Source: Haplomitrium mnioides (lineage: Eukaryota > Marchantiophyta > Haplomitriopsida > Calobryales). Taken from it: DNA of 35,008 bases. The DNA is taken from the NCBI GenBank assembly GCA_049999725.1, contig JBNGIS010015823.1:1-35008 (forward strand), given 5' to 3'. The notes beneath the pieces were generated by a model that was not told the origin of the DNA, did no database searches, and saw only the letters and a program-made list of their open reading frames with translations. Positions 20,282 to 30,205 of the stretch are shown here, piece by piece (within the stretch, counting starts at the first letter, position 1; each line of letters begins with the position of its first letter). A program made the position numbers and the translations under genes.

Positions 20282-21911
20282 GAAACTCAAAGCCTATTTT
20301 ATTATAACTAAAGACAATTTACCCTAAATTCATAGCATCTCCAAAGAAATAAATGTATAGTGAAAAAACAACTTACCAAAAGCTTCTCAAAACTAGAATA
20401 GAATGCAACCATTTTCGACTCTTCCATGTAGAGAGAGTACTCCTCTCTTGCTTCCTCCTAGCTGCTGTACTAAACTTTAGAGTAGAAACTTTTCACTATC
20501 ATTACCAAAACATTACATCTCTCTACCTCCCGAGACATTTCATCCATTGAAAGCTATCCAGCTTTGACGCATTTCAAAATTAAAATTTTGACCTCGTCAG
20601 GAAGACCCTGAAGGGACCTCCAAGGTGTCCACTTCATGTCCTCCATTTTGGGAGATCCTTTGGCCTTAGGCTTCTAGTCCTTCATAATATTTTTCTCCCA
20701 CATTGAAAATATGCTCTATTGTAGATCCTAGAGCTCACCACTTTAAAAGGAAAGCAAGAACCAATTGTCTTGAAAAGTGAGTGTCTTCTCAAGTGTTGAC
20801 TTGGGCTTGCTCTCCAAGGTTTCCAGCACTAACTGTCTTTTCAATTTCTGGGATGACACCATCCCACTCTCCACAAACCTTTGATGCCAATATTCAACTT
20901 TCTAAATCGAGGTCATCTCCAACATGTATCTTTGGTCGTAGTTGTCATCAATTGCAAAAATACGAGCTTCTATTGGTGTAAAGCCCATGTACACATAGTA
21001 GATGCAGAGAAAAAATGCCAGATTCTTTGCTCCATATTTTGTGATCAAAAGTTGCCTTGCTATGGCACTATGATTGCCTCTTGCAATCTCGTAGCAGTAC
21101 TTGTTAGGGTTTCGAACATCAAACTTTGACTTATCCTTCAACCCGCACTTCAAGTCAACAACAACAATAAAAAAAACTATATGCATATTTGTTTGTGAGC
21201 ATTCTCTATGTTGGGAGCTCAATAAAATCTTCATTCGGCCTTCTAATCTAGAAATGCCCCCAATTTTCCATTCCAGGTTTAGGCAGATTCAAGTTTTCCA
21301 CTCTAATAGTAATTGTTTCTTCGCGGACTCTGCATCGTTGGATTGCAGACTCCTTGATTTTGGTTTTGTCTTCCTCAAACGCTATCTCAGGGTCTACTTG
21401 CTTGCATTCTTGAAAAGTTTGCAACTCCTTGTGCGATTGCTTTTTCACTCTTGATGTTGGATCCCGAACTGGTTCTGGCTCTATTTCTTTCTCTAAGCTA
21501 CTTGGTGTTGATGACAAAGGGGCAGTAGAAGACAACCTTGCTGGAGATTCGGAGGGGGCTCGCTCCTCCTCAATAACTGGAGCTAGAACATGCTTTTTTC
21601 TTTTGAACTGCATGTTTCTTCTTTTTATGAGTCTCAGCTGGCTCCAACTCCTTTCTCTTTTTTTGCGTAGAAGGGCATGCAATGTGAATTGAAAATGTAG
21701 TTGCGCTTGGATGCGGCACTAGTTGTTGAATATTTACGCCTTGCTTATGCTTCAAAATTTTGAGGATGATGACAAACTTTACAAAATCTCGTTCGACGTG
21801 CTTCACGTCTTTGTAGCCATCGACAAAATCCACCAAAAATTGAGTGAACTGGAAACAAAAAAAAAACAATCAAACACAAGTACAAATGTTTAGTGTAAGA
21901 AAAAAGACAAT

Positions 21912-22203
21912 GAAGTCCATGCACGCTTGGATCTAAGAGTCCAAGCACGCAAGGACTTGGGAGTCAAAGTGGGCAAGGACTTGGGAGTCTAAGCACGCAA
22001 GAACTTGGGAGTCCAAGCGCGCAAGGACTTGGGAGTTCATGTGCGCATGGACCTGATAGTCCAGGAAAACCTGGACATTGGAGTCTATGCGCATATGGAA
22101 CATGGAGTCCATACCCGCTTGGACCCTGGAATCCATTCGTGCATGGATCCATAAGACCATGCGCGCATGCACTCCCAAGTCCATGCGCGTATGGACTTGG
22201 GAG
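21912..22203. repeat. Intron 1 array of 24-bp palindromic units, 12 units, copy B
   Basis: Twelve units run in strict 24-bp register, for example GAGTCCATGCGCATGGAC-like cores followed by TTGG. The best-conserved core is close to GTCCATGCGCGCATGGAC, its own reverse complement. The array fills most of intron 1 (22255-21849). Because 24 is a multiple of 3, it gives open frames with an 8-residue period; these are not genes. Confidence 0.9.
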
Positions 22204-22793
22204 CTCCGAGTCAATCAAAAAAGAAAACAAATGAAAAAGGGTTTTAAAATGTTACCTTGCCATCTTCCTTTGCCATATGAAGATGCTTGAAAAAAATATC
22301 CCTCTCATTCATCTCAAAGAAAACAAATCATTTGGGATTTGCCTTGTGGAGGATAATCGTATTCTGTGGCTGCACAAGCAGCCCGATGTTGGCTCACTGA
22401 CCATCTTTGATCATAATGATTTGGACCACAAGGCCCAAGTTGAATTTCTCACCTTCCCCACCAAAAGGATAGAGGTGTTGATCAGGGTCTTTCAAGGATC
22501 CACAATTAACTAGCCATTTCTAGTCTAGTTTTTCAAGCTCAAGAGCCTTGATGACATCTGAATACCTGTAAGGCTTTGTTTGAGCAGGTCTCTAAACATT
22601 TCCTTGAGGTTCCATTTTCCCAAAAGTAAAACCGGGTAGAATTGGAGGTGAAAAATCTAATGAGCAAAAGTTCACAAAACTTGAACGGTTGGAAAAGGCA
22701 AAATAGCAAGTAAATGCAAAAACGCGATGGCAAGAAAACAAAAGCTAGAAATTGAACTTGCGACAATGGAAAGAAACTTTCCACTGATGCCTC

Positions 22794-22800
22794 TTTTATA
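22794..22800 (-). promoter_or_regulatory. TATA box, copy B
   Basis: The minus strand reads AGCTATAAAAGAGGC, 179 bp before the exon 1 ATG (22615). Copy C has AGCTATAAAAGGACC at the matching place. The surrounding ~520 bp of 5' flank is also shared, so this is probably the core promoter of the gene. Confidence 0.65.
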
Positions 22801-23140
22801 GCTAAATTTCAAAAAATATCTTTTCTCGCCAAAAAATGATTCGCGAAGCTCTTGACACTTAGATTTGCTTGGTGCAAAAAAAAAATATTAGTATACAAAA
22901 CATCGCTCAATTTCATCCTTCTAATTTTGTTTTTTCATTTTCTTCACAAAAAGTTTCTAATTTTGTCGTTTTGCAGAAATTTCTTTAAAAACACATATTT
23001 TAGGTGGGCTGTAAGAGGTTCATAATGTTTGTTAAAATAGTTTCTTCAAATAGTTGACTTTTAGTAAGCCTTTTCAATGGCTTGAGTTTTTAAAGGCAAG
23101 AAGAGGATACAATTTCAAGATTCATCTTCACAAAAAAGTG

Positions 23141-24869
23141 TTACTTTTGACATGCAGGTTGAGATTTGTTCAAACTGGAATTCCTTGGAGGTAAGCAATG
23201 GAGTACCAAAAGTGCCAAATGTGATGGCAAGTATATTGGGGATAAGATGGCTTCTGTTGAATCAGATAGCTCTGCTCAAAAAGATCAAGAAGGTGAACTC
23301 TATGCGCACATAGGATCAAGGATTGGATCTTATGTGCCCATAGGGTCAAGAAGTGAATCCAATGTGTGCATAGGATTAACAAGTGAACAACTTACTTGCA
23401 AAGGATCAAATAGGGAACCAAGAGCTTGCTGAGAATCAAAGAAACAAACTTCTTCAAGCACAAGATCTTTGTTGCCCTTCAAACAGCCAAAGTTGAATCT
23501 TTCTTCTTAGTATTCCAACAGATCAACAAAAAGAGGTTCAACACAGAAATTCCAAATGGTTGTGGAACTTTCTTTGTCATCATCTGAGAGAGACCTCAAT
23601 ATTCATGATCANNNNNNNNNNNNNNNNNNNNNNNNNNNNNNNNNNNNNNNNNNNNNNNNNNNNNNNNNNNNNNNNNNNNNNNNNNNNNNNNNNNNNNNNN
23701 NNNNNNNNNNNGCAGTTCCTCCAATCTTCAAGGAGAACCTCATCTCTCAAAAACATTTCGCGATGGAATAAAAAATGTCTACGATGATTATCAAGATCTT
23801 CAAGATGAATTATCTCCTATTGTTGGATTTGCCTACAGACCAAATCATCCAGCACAACATAAGAATTCTTTGTGTGGGCCATAACCCAAATAGGTAAACA
23901 TCTTACATGAAAGCTCTTTGCAGAAAGTTCTTCATGACGAGATCTTTGTAAAGAAAAAGCTCGATCTAATGTCAAATTTTAAATTGAAAAGAATTTCATG
24001 TTATCGAAATAATTGTTTGTCATTGTGCAAGACATATTTTTTGAAAATTGTGAGAGAAACGTACTTTCAACAACCCGTGAAGAATCGAGATATCACACTG
24101 TAGTGGGGAATAACAAGAAAAAACTCTGATGTTGACAATCAGCTTACTCTACTTGGTGGTACCTTTGTCTGTTGAAGAGCCTTCAAATTAATATTATTAG
24201 TACAGAATGATAGGATTTAAAGGATTTAAAATCTCAAAAACATAGATCCTAGAGGCATTTTTGGAAAAAAAGAACCCTCTGCTAAAGGAGTTTTTGTACG
24301 ATAGTGGATGAATAACTTTTTTGAGGGCACTGCGAGAGAATGCCCACCCACAAAGTTTATAACTTGCTCGATAATTTTATAAAATGGAAAGTTTATGACT
24401 ACTACACAACTTATTTGAAAGAAAAATGTCGTGATTGTGTTATTAGTCTCTCGGGTCTTACAAAACACTAGAAAACTCATTTTCCAAATGTAAAAATTCC
24501 AAAACACAATAGATTTTTTGTTTGCGAAACATGCAAAGAAATAAAATCTTTGCAAGAAAAATCTATCTTGGAGTCCGACAAAGGTAACAAATTTTCTCTT
24601 CTTTTGACATCTTTGGTTAATCCATGCTCTTTTTTCTAGACTCAAAGCTTAGTTATAGAGATGCTATGTTTTCTCAACTTAGAGCCAAAAGATATATTTT
24701 TTGTTAAGTTGTTCAACAAAGAAGATTTGAGTCGAATAATTCTTACTTACTTGAGTTGTGAGAAGAGAGTCTATGCTTGTATAGGATCCATTATTTTAAG
24801 TTTCAATCTTAACCTTGTATATAGTCGAATAAAGCAAGAAAATGAATTTGATTCTTGGTGGAATACTTT
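23141..24869. other. Spacer between the inverted arms, with assembly gap
   Basis: This holds no confirmed gene. Positions 23296-23380 have three palindromic units of 30-33 bp (CTATGCGCACATAGG and variants) on a plus-strand frame (23166-23432). After the gap, 23750-23893 reads as a 46-codon coding-like stretch in one frame (RDGIKNVYDDYQDLQDELSP) that ends at CAAATAG followed by GTAAAC, so it could be an exon of an unknown gene. A 139-codon minus-strand frame at 24226-24645 has no motif that I know. Another palindrome is at 24769-24786. Confidence 0.4.
23612..23711. other. 100-N assembly gap
   Basis: Exactly 100 Ns, the size commonly used for gaps of unknown length when contigs are joined into scaffolds. 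The sequence to the left (1-23611) and right (23712-35008) may therefore not be truly adjacent or in this relative orientation. Confidence 0.97.
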
Positions 24870-25201
24870 TTTGTGAAGACAAATCTTGGAATTCTAGCCT
24901 CTTCTTGCTTTTAAAAACTCCAGCCATTGAAAAGGCTCATTAAAAATCAAATACTTCAAAAACCTATTTTAACAAATATTATGAACCTCTCACGGCCCAC
25001 CTAAAAGATGTGTTTTCTAAGAAATTTTTGCAAATTGACAAAATTGGGTACTTTTTGTGAAGAAAATGAAAAAACAAAATTGGAAAGATGAAAATGAGCA
25101 ATGCTTTATATATTAACTTTTTTTCTGCACCACGTAAACCTATGTGTCAAGAGCTCTGCGAATCAATTTTTGGCAGGAAAAGGTATTTTTTGAAATTTAG
25201 C

Positions 25202-25208
25202 TATAAAA
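25202..25208 (+). promoter_or_regulatory. TATA box, copy C
   Basis: TATAAAA in TTTAGCTATAAAAGGACC, 186 bp before the ATG at 25388. It is conserved with copy B in sequence and spacing. It also argues that the longer open frame reaching back to 25088 is not all coding, and supports 25388 as the start. Confidence 0.65.
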
Positions 25209-25796
25209 GGACCGTGACTGGAAAGTTTCTTTCTATTGTACCGAGTTCACTTTTTGGTTTTTGCTTTCTTGTCATCGATGTTTTTCCATTTACTTGCTAT
25301 TTTGCCCTTTACAGCCTTTTGAGTTTTGTTTACTTTTGTTCATTGGATTTTTCACCTTCAATTGTACTTCTTTCCACCATCTTGAAAATGGCATATCAAG
25401 GAAATGCTTCCAGACCTACTCAACCAAAGCCTTACAAGTATTTGGATGTTGTCAAAGCTCTAGAGCCTGAAAAGTTAGAGTGGAATTGGCTTGTTAATTA
25501 TTGCTCCTTGAAAGACCCCGATCAACATCTTTACCTTTTTGTTGGTGAAGGTGAGAAATTCAATTTGGGTATTGTAGTCCAAATCACAATGATCCGTGGA
25601 GGCAAGAAAGCCAACATCAGGCTGCTTGTGCAGTCACAAGAAGCAATTACCCTTTACAATGCAAATCACAAGCGATTTTCTTTTTCTGAGTTTAAGAAGA
25701 GGGACATTTTTATCAAGCATCTTCAGGCGGCAAAAGACGATGGGAAGTTAAATTTTAAAAACCCTTTTTCACATGTTTCCTTTTCTACTAACTTGG

Positions 25797-25970
25797 AACT
25801 CCAAGGTCCATATGCGTATGGAGTCTCGAGGTCCATGCGCGTATGGACTTAGGAGTCCATGTGCGTCTAGACTTGAGAGTCCTTGCTGGCAAAGACCCGA
25901 GAGACCATGCGCACATGAGTCCTCAGTTCATACCTGCATGGTTATTGAAGTCCATGTGCGCTTGGAATGC
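25797..25970. repeat. Intron 1 array of ~24-bp palindromic units, copy C
   Basis: About seven units, such as AGTCCATGTGCGTCTAGAC and GGTCCATGCGCGTATGGAC, lie in the same intron as the 12-unit array of copy B. The copy number differs, which shows expansion or contraction since the copies separated. Confidence 0.85.
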
Positions 25971-27210
25971 ATTGTTTTTTTTCTTACCTTGAACACTTGT
26001 ACTTGTGCCTAATCATTTTTTGTTTTGTTTTTAGTTTACTCAGTTTCTGGTAGATTATGTCGATGGCCACAAGGGGTTGCAAACTTTCCAGGAATAGGAG
26101 CAAGTGGACCCTCATATAGTGTTGGAGGAAGACAAAAACAAAATAAGGGAGCCTACAATCCAGCGATGCAAAGTCCATGAAGAAAAAATCACTATTAAGC
26201 TAGAGAACTTGAATTTGCCAAAACCTGGAATGGACAACTGGGGACCTTTCCAAATTAGAGGGCTAAATGAAGATTTTGTTGAGCTTCTAGCGCAAAGAAT
26301 GCCCACAAACAAATATGCGCATAGTTTCTTTATCATTGTTGTTGACCGAAAGTGTGGGTTGAAGGACAAGTCAGAGTTCAATATTAGAAACCCTGAAAGT
26401 ATTGCTACGAGAATGCAGGAGGCAATCACATTGCTACAACAAGGCACCTTTTGATAACAAAACACGGAGCAAAGAATCCGACACTTTCGCTCTGCATCTA
26501 CTATGTGTACGTGGGTCTTACACCAACAGAGGCCTGTATTTTTGCAACTGATGACAATTACAACCAAATGTACAAGATGGAATGACCTCAATTCAAAAGG
26601 TCAAATATTGGCATCAAAGGTTTGTGGAGAGTGGGATGGTGTCATCCCAGAAATTAAAAAGAGATTTTGTGCTGGAAACTTTGGAGATCAAGCCCAAGTC
26701 CACACTTGAGAAGGCAATCACTCTCAAGACAACTTGTTCTAGCTTGCTTTTCAAAGTGGTGAGCTTTGGGATCTACAACAGAGCATACTTTTGATGTGGG
26801 AACAAATTATTGTTAAGGGCTAGAAGCCAAAGGCCAAGGGATATCTCAGAATGGAGGATATGAAGTGGACACCTTGGAGGTCCATTCAGGGTCTTCAAGA
26901 CAAAGTTAAAATTTCAGTTTTGAAACACGTGGAAGCCAAAGAGCTTTCAATGGATGAAATGTCTCGAGAGGCAAAGAGACATAAAGTTTTGGCAATTATA
27001 GTAAAAAGTTTTTGTTTTGAAGTTTACTACAACAATTGGGAGGAAGCAAGAGAGGAGTACCCTCTCCACATTGAGGAGTCCAAAATGGCAACATTTTATT
27101 CCAGTTTCGAGAAGCTTTTGGTAAGGTTTTTTTTTCACTATACATTTATTTCTTTGAAGTTGTGGTGAATTTACACTAAGTTGTCTTTGGTTATGATAAA
27201 ATAGGTTTTT

Positions 27211-27576
27211 GAGTTCCTTCGTGCAAGGACTGTGCAGTCCATGCACGCATGGCCTGCACAGTCCTTTCCCGCTTGGACCTTAGAGTCCAAGCACGCATGG
27301 ACTTCTACTCCTTGGCACTAGGTTACTTGAATGTCCAGACGCGGCTTGCCTTGCAAGTATAAGCTCCCTTGAAATGCGACATTCGTGCGTGCTTGGACTT
27401 TAAATCCATGTGTATATGGACTAAGAAGTCCCTTCATATATGGACTAAGAAGTCCTTACGCACCTGAACTAAGAAGTCCACGCGCGTATGGACTAAGAAG
27501 TCCAAGCGCTCATTGACTAAGAATTCCATGCATGCATGTACTACATTGTCCATGCTAGCATGGAATTCAATGTCCA
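27211..27576. repeat. Intron 2 array of ~24-bp palindromic units, copy C
   Basis: About fourteen units, such as AGTCCATGCACGCATGGCC, AGTCCACGCGCGTATGGAC and TGTCCATGCTAGCATGGA, are partly in 24-bp register (27440-27530) with ACTAAGA linkers. They fall inside intron 2 (27121-27682). Confidence 0.85.
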
Positions 27577-28971
27577 TCTTAGGTCAAAGTCTAGGGTCTT
27601 TGTTCAAATTGTCTTTCTCTCTCTAGTCTTAAATTTCTTTTTTGTCTCCTCTTATTTTTTGTTTCATTTTTGCTATGTGTAGGGGGATAAAATGTTCAAA
27701 CGCCAACTTGCAAAAAAATTGACCATAGCCGCCAAAGGCTGAAAAAGATCAGGGGTAGAAGAAGCCCCAAAATATTAGGACCAGACTCCCACACTTGCTT
27801 TCTATCCTCCAGCTGTTTTGCTTCATTGCCAAAAAGCTAAAGAGTGGAAATCAAGGTAGCAAAATGATGTTGCATCTCTTCCAACTAATGGAGTTGTGAG
27901 AGACAAGGACAAGGACTTAATGTCCTATGTTGATGGTCTCAGCATGGCATTTTACCAAGTCCACGAGGAAGCCAATGCTCGTTAGTTGAAGGGATTTGTA
28001 AAACCTAGATGTTTCACTTTAGCGATTGCGGACATTGCTTACAATTGCAACCTTAAGGCATGACAATTTTGAACCTTTTTCCAAAGATGGTATTTTTGAC
28101 ATGGTTTCATCTTTTGCAGATCACAACATCGGATTTTGGTCATTTGTAATTATACATTAATCGCAACAATTTGACATCATCGAGGATGCTCTTTTGGAAG
28201 TTTTCTATGACATCGACCACGACATTTGGTAGGTTCTTCTTTGAGTTTTTTGGTTTTTTAGTTTATATTGTTTAGTTTTCCTACACTTTGATTATAGTGT
28301 TTGATTTGTTTGTTTTCTTATTAAAGGGAAAAAAACAACATTCATCATTCCGGTGGTCCTAGAATCGCACACGCCTACGAGTATTGGACTGTGGGCTACT
28401 AGACGAAGAAAGGAAAGAGGAGCATGAGGCTTTTTAATTTGCAGCCTGCTCTTACAATTGGTCTTCCTCCATAAATAATGCACAATGTTTTAGTTGTCAT
28501 GCGGTTTTAGCCAAACTAAAACATCCAAGAGATGATGCTCATGTGAATGTTTATCAAGAGCCATAGGCTCTTTACAAAATCTTTATTGACCATTTGTCAA
28601 TAGAGCAAGATAAGATCTTAGATCTTTGCTTTGGGTTCGGCACATGCCTTGTGTGTGCTTTAAAGCTGATGCAAAATTGCATCGCTGTGGAATATGATAG
28701 ATGCCAGTCTATCTACATTTCTTAGACAGTTTTGACGATGGGTTCTTTGCCAGATGATGTGACAGAGTCAGAGATAGTATATGGATACCACAAGGAACCC
28801 GTTCCTCTTGGTACTACAGGTGCTACTGGTGACTTTGTTGCCATCTCTATGACTAGAAAATCTTGACAGGACTCTCTACCGACTGTAGATGCTCAGCCAT
28901 TGGATTTAGATGAGACAATTCCTCCCAAAAAGGATAGAGCTATAGCATCTGTTTGAAGAAATTGTTTTATT

Positions 28972-28977
28972 AATAAA
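28972..28977 (+). promoter_or_regulatory. Conserved poly(A) signal, copy C
   Basis: AATAAA in TTTTATTAATAAAGTA, the same context as copy A (519-524), 16 bp after the TGA at 28954-28956. Confidence 0.6.
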
Positions 28978-29219
28978 GTATTTTCTTTACAAAGTTTTAT
29001 TTGCTAAAGTTTAAACTTGTTGCACATCCAATCCATTTTAAGTTTTTTTATCATAATTCAATTTGGTGTTTAAAATGGGTTTTGAACAAAACGATTTGGT
29101 TTTTTTGAAAATTAGCGAAGAAGTCTATGCTGGCATGGAAGTTCACTTTCCTTTTTCATTTTTTGTTTCTTTCTAGATGACCTTCTGCATTCCTTGCTTC
29201 TGATTACTCAACTTTCTGG

Positions 29220-29764
29220 ATCGCTTCAGTTGTCCTTACGGGCTTGAGCTTCAGTTATTCAAGCTCGAGTTAGCTGTAGTTGTCCATGCAAGCAAGTGTC
29301 TTTTAAACAAAGTGTGTTTATACTTGGGCTTCAGTTGTCCATGTGGGCATAGGCTTCAACAATCTTTTCACATATTTGCTTCAACAATCCTCTTACGCCA
29401 ACACTCTAGGGTTTTTTTTTCAAGTTTTTTTTTCATATAAATTTTGAATGTTTTAATCAAAATTTCAAATTATAGATATTAATATTTGTTTTGAAAATAT
29501 TCAACAACAAATATCGTATAAATGTTTTTATATTATTTGCTTCTTGATGCTCATGCTTTCGAAAGATGAAATTATATATATCTAATATTGTTCAAATAAT
29601 TATAAGAAAATTTGTTTTCAATACATTTTGCACTCAAAATGAGCTATTCTGATATGTATAATTATCTTTTTTGACAAACAAATATTACTAGCGTGAAAAT
29701 CATGATATTTTATTTCCAAATTACAAAATTGATTTCTGAGAGCAAAAAATGAAACAAGAACCAT
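29220..29764. other. 3' flank of copy C: loose palindromes then AT-rich block
   Basis: Positions 29220-29400 have GTTGTCCATGCAAGCAAG, GTTGTCCATGTGGGCATAGG and similar half-palindromes with GGGCTTCA linkers. From 29400 to 29764 the DNA is strongly AT-rich without a frame. The order palindromes, AT-rich block, 31-bp motif repeats what is seen after copy A (655-1450). Confidence 0.5.
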
Positions 29765-29794
29765 GTAGCGGTTTCTAGTTCAAGTAGAGATTGT
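29765..29794 (+). repeat. AGTAGCGG motif, copy 2
   Basis: GTAGCGGTTTCTAGTTCAAG followed by TAGAGATTGTT, a diverged copy of 1420-1450 at the end of an AT-rich block. Confidence 0.6.
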
Positions 29795-30205
29795 TAAAAA
29801 TCATGTTTGTTGTTTGCAAATCCTATGCGTATATAGGATTTGTTATTGTTTCTTTTAAAACCAGTTGCAACAACAGTCACAACAAGCCATGATATTGGTG
29901 TTGTTGCATTGGTCTTATGTACACATACAATCAGTTGTTATCTCCACTCATCCTAAATGCTTAGGGTATGTGTTCTGGTTTGTGACCCTTTGTTAGCAAA
30001 TCTTGTTTTTCTCTTCTTAAAACTTTTGTTTATTTTTAGTCAAACAAATTTTCTTTTTTTCAAATTACCTAAAGTTTTTTTTTAATCTTTTACAAAGTTT
30101 TCACTTCTACTAATCCAAACATTTTTTTAAGATGACTTGAATGTTTTTAGCACATGAGGTTGAGTTTCGAAGCTACAAGTATCATTTCTTCATCATGACC
30201 AACAA
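29795..30205. other. Spacer upstream of the DUF7869-like gene
   Basis: It contains a palindrome AATCCTATGCGTATATAGGATT (29819-29840, inner part 20 bases) and otherwise AT-rich sequence without a clear frame. An upstream exon or promoter of the next gene may be here, but I cannot point to one. Confidence 0.35.

Larger units (their letters stand above)
18716..22615 (-). pseudogene. Copy B: ParB-like/DNA amino-methyltransferase gene, four exons, broken
   Basis: The exons by comparison with copy C are 22615-22256, 21848-20377, 19915-19375 and 19276-18716. Exon 1 encodes a ~120-residue unrecognised domain (LKDPDQHLYPF..GEGEKFNLGLVVQI). Exon 2 starts FTQFLVDFVDGYKDV, continues through a Lys-, Glu-, Ser- and Pro-rich linker, then VENLNLPKPGMENWG and a ParB-like domain containing CYEIARGNHSAIARQLL (GNHS at 21079-21068) and FTPIEARIFAIDDN, comparable to the GERR and 'EEA...ENlqR' boxes of ParB. 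Exon 3 carries FTLAIADISYSYNLKE, where DISY (19567-19556) stands for methylase motif IV (DPPY). Exon 4 carries the AdoMet motif I region DLCSRFSIG (about 18983-18954) and CIHVEYDR. Motif IV before motif I is the class-beta order. Damage includes exon 1 stops, frameshifts near 21595 and 21260, a lost exon 3 donor (GA for GT), a lost exon 4 acceptor (TG for AG) and a TAG at 19204-19202. Confidence 0.7.
18240..23140 (-). repeat. Left arm of 4.9-kb divergent inverted repeat (whole copy B unit)
   Basis: The reverse complement of this stretch aligns by eye, with gaps, to 24870-29335. It covers the 5' flank, four exons, three introns and 3' flank of the gene. On the outer side similarity ends near 18240 (GCAAGTATCTTTCAAACAAA against GCAAGTGTCTTTTAAACAAA in copy C). 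On the inner side it ends near 23140 (TTTTTTGTGAAGA). Those points are likely unit borders or the limits of detectable similarity. Confidence 0.85.
25388..28956 (+). pseudogene. Copy C: ParB-like/DNA amino-methyltransferase gene, four exons, broken
   Basis: The exons are 25388-25747 (360 bp, same length as in copy B), 26035-27120, 27683-28228 and 28327-28956. Exon 1 is fully open (MAYQGNASRPTQPKPYKYLD to the intron). Exon 2 lacks about 386 bp present in copy B, which removes the charged linker. It keeps LENLNLPKPGMDNWGPFQIR and LNEDFVELLAQRM, the first ParB-like block, then shifts frame around the GNHS box and resumes at CTWVLHQQ/ATDDNYNQMYKMEM and MTSIQKVKYW. Exon 3 has CFTLAIADIAYNCNLK with DIAY (28031-28042) in place of DPPY. 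Exon 4 has HEYWTVGY-like EYWTVGY, a TAG at 28400-28402, then motif I as ALGSAHAL in one frame or FGFGTC in the right frame (28621-28650), then CIAVEYDR. The exon 1 donor is lost (TT for GT). The donor of exon 2 (GTAAGG), the exon 3 acceptor and donor, and the exon 4 acceptor (AAAG) are intact. Confidence 0.7.
24870..29335 (+). repeat. Right arm of divergent inverted repeat (whole copy C unit)
   Basis: Reverse-complement counterpart of 18240-23140. It is shorter by about 0.4 kb, mostly from a deletion in exon 2. Similarity is clearest in the 5' flank (GGCCCACCTAAAA, GTGAAGAAAATGAAAAAAC), exons 1-4 and the 3' flank (AATTCAATTTGGTG, TTGAACAAAACGATTTGGTT). Confidence 0.85.

Noticed and set aside
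21912-22203. CRISPR-like appearance of the 24-bp arrays
   Set aside because: Units follow each other without unique spacers, lie in introns of a eukaryotic-type gene, and no cas-like gene is present.
24226-24645. 139-codon minus-strand frame in the spacer
   Set aside because: No motif, Phe- and Lys-rich as expected from AT-rich DNA, and no matching open frame elsewhere in the window. I mention it only within the spacer entry.
25088-25387. N-terminal extension of the copy C exon 1 frame
   Set aside because: The TATA box (25202) lies inside it, copy B has no matching open extension, and the ATG at 25388 is shared by both copies.
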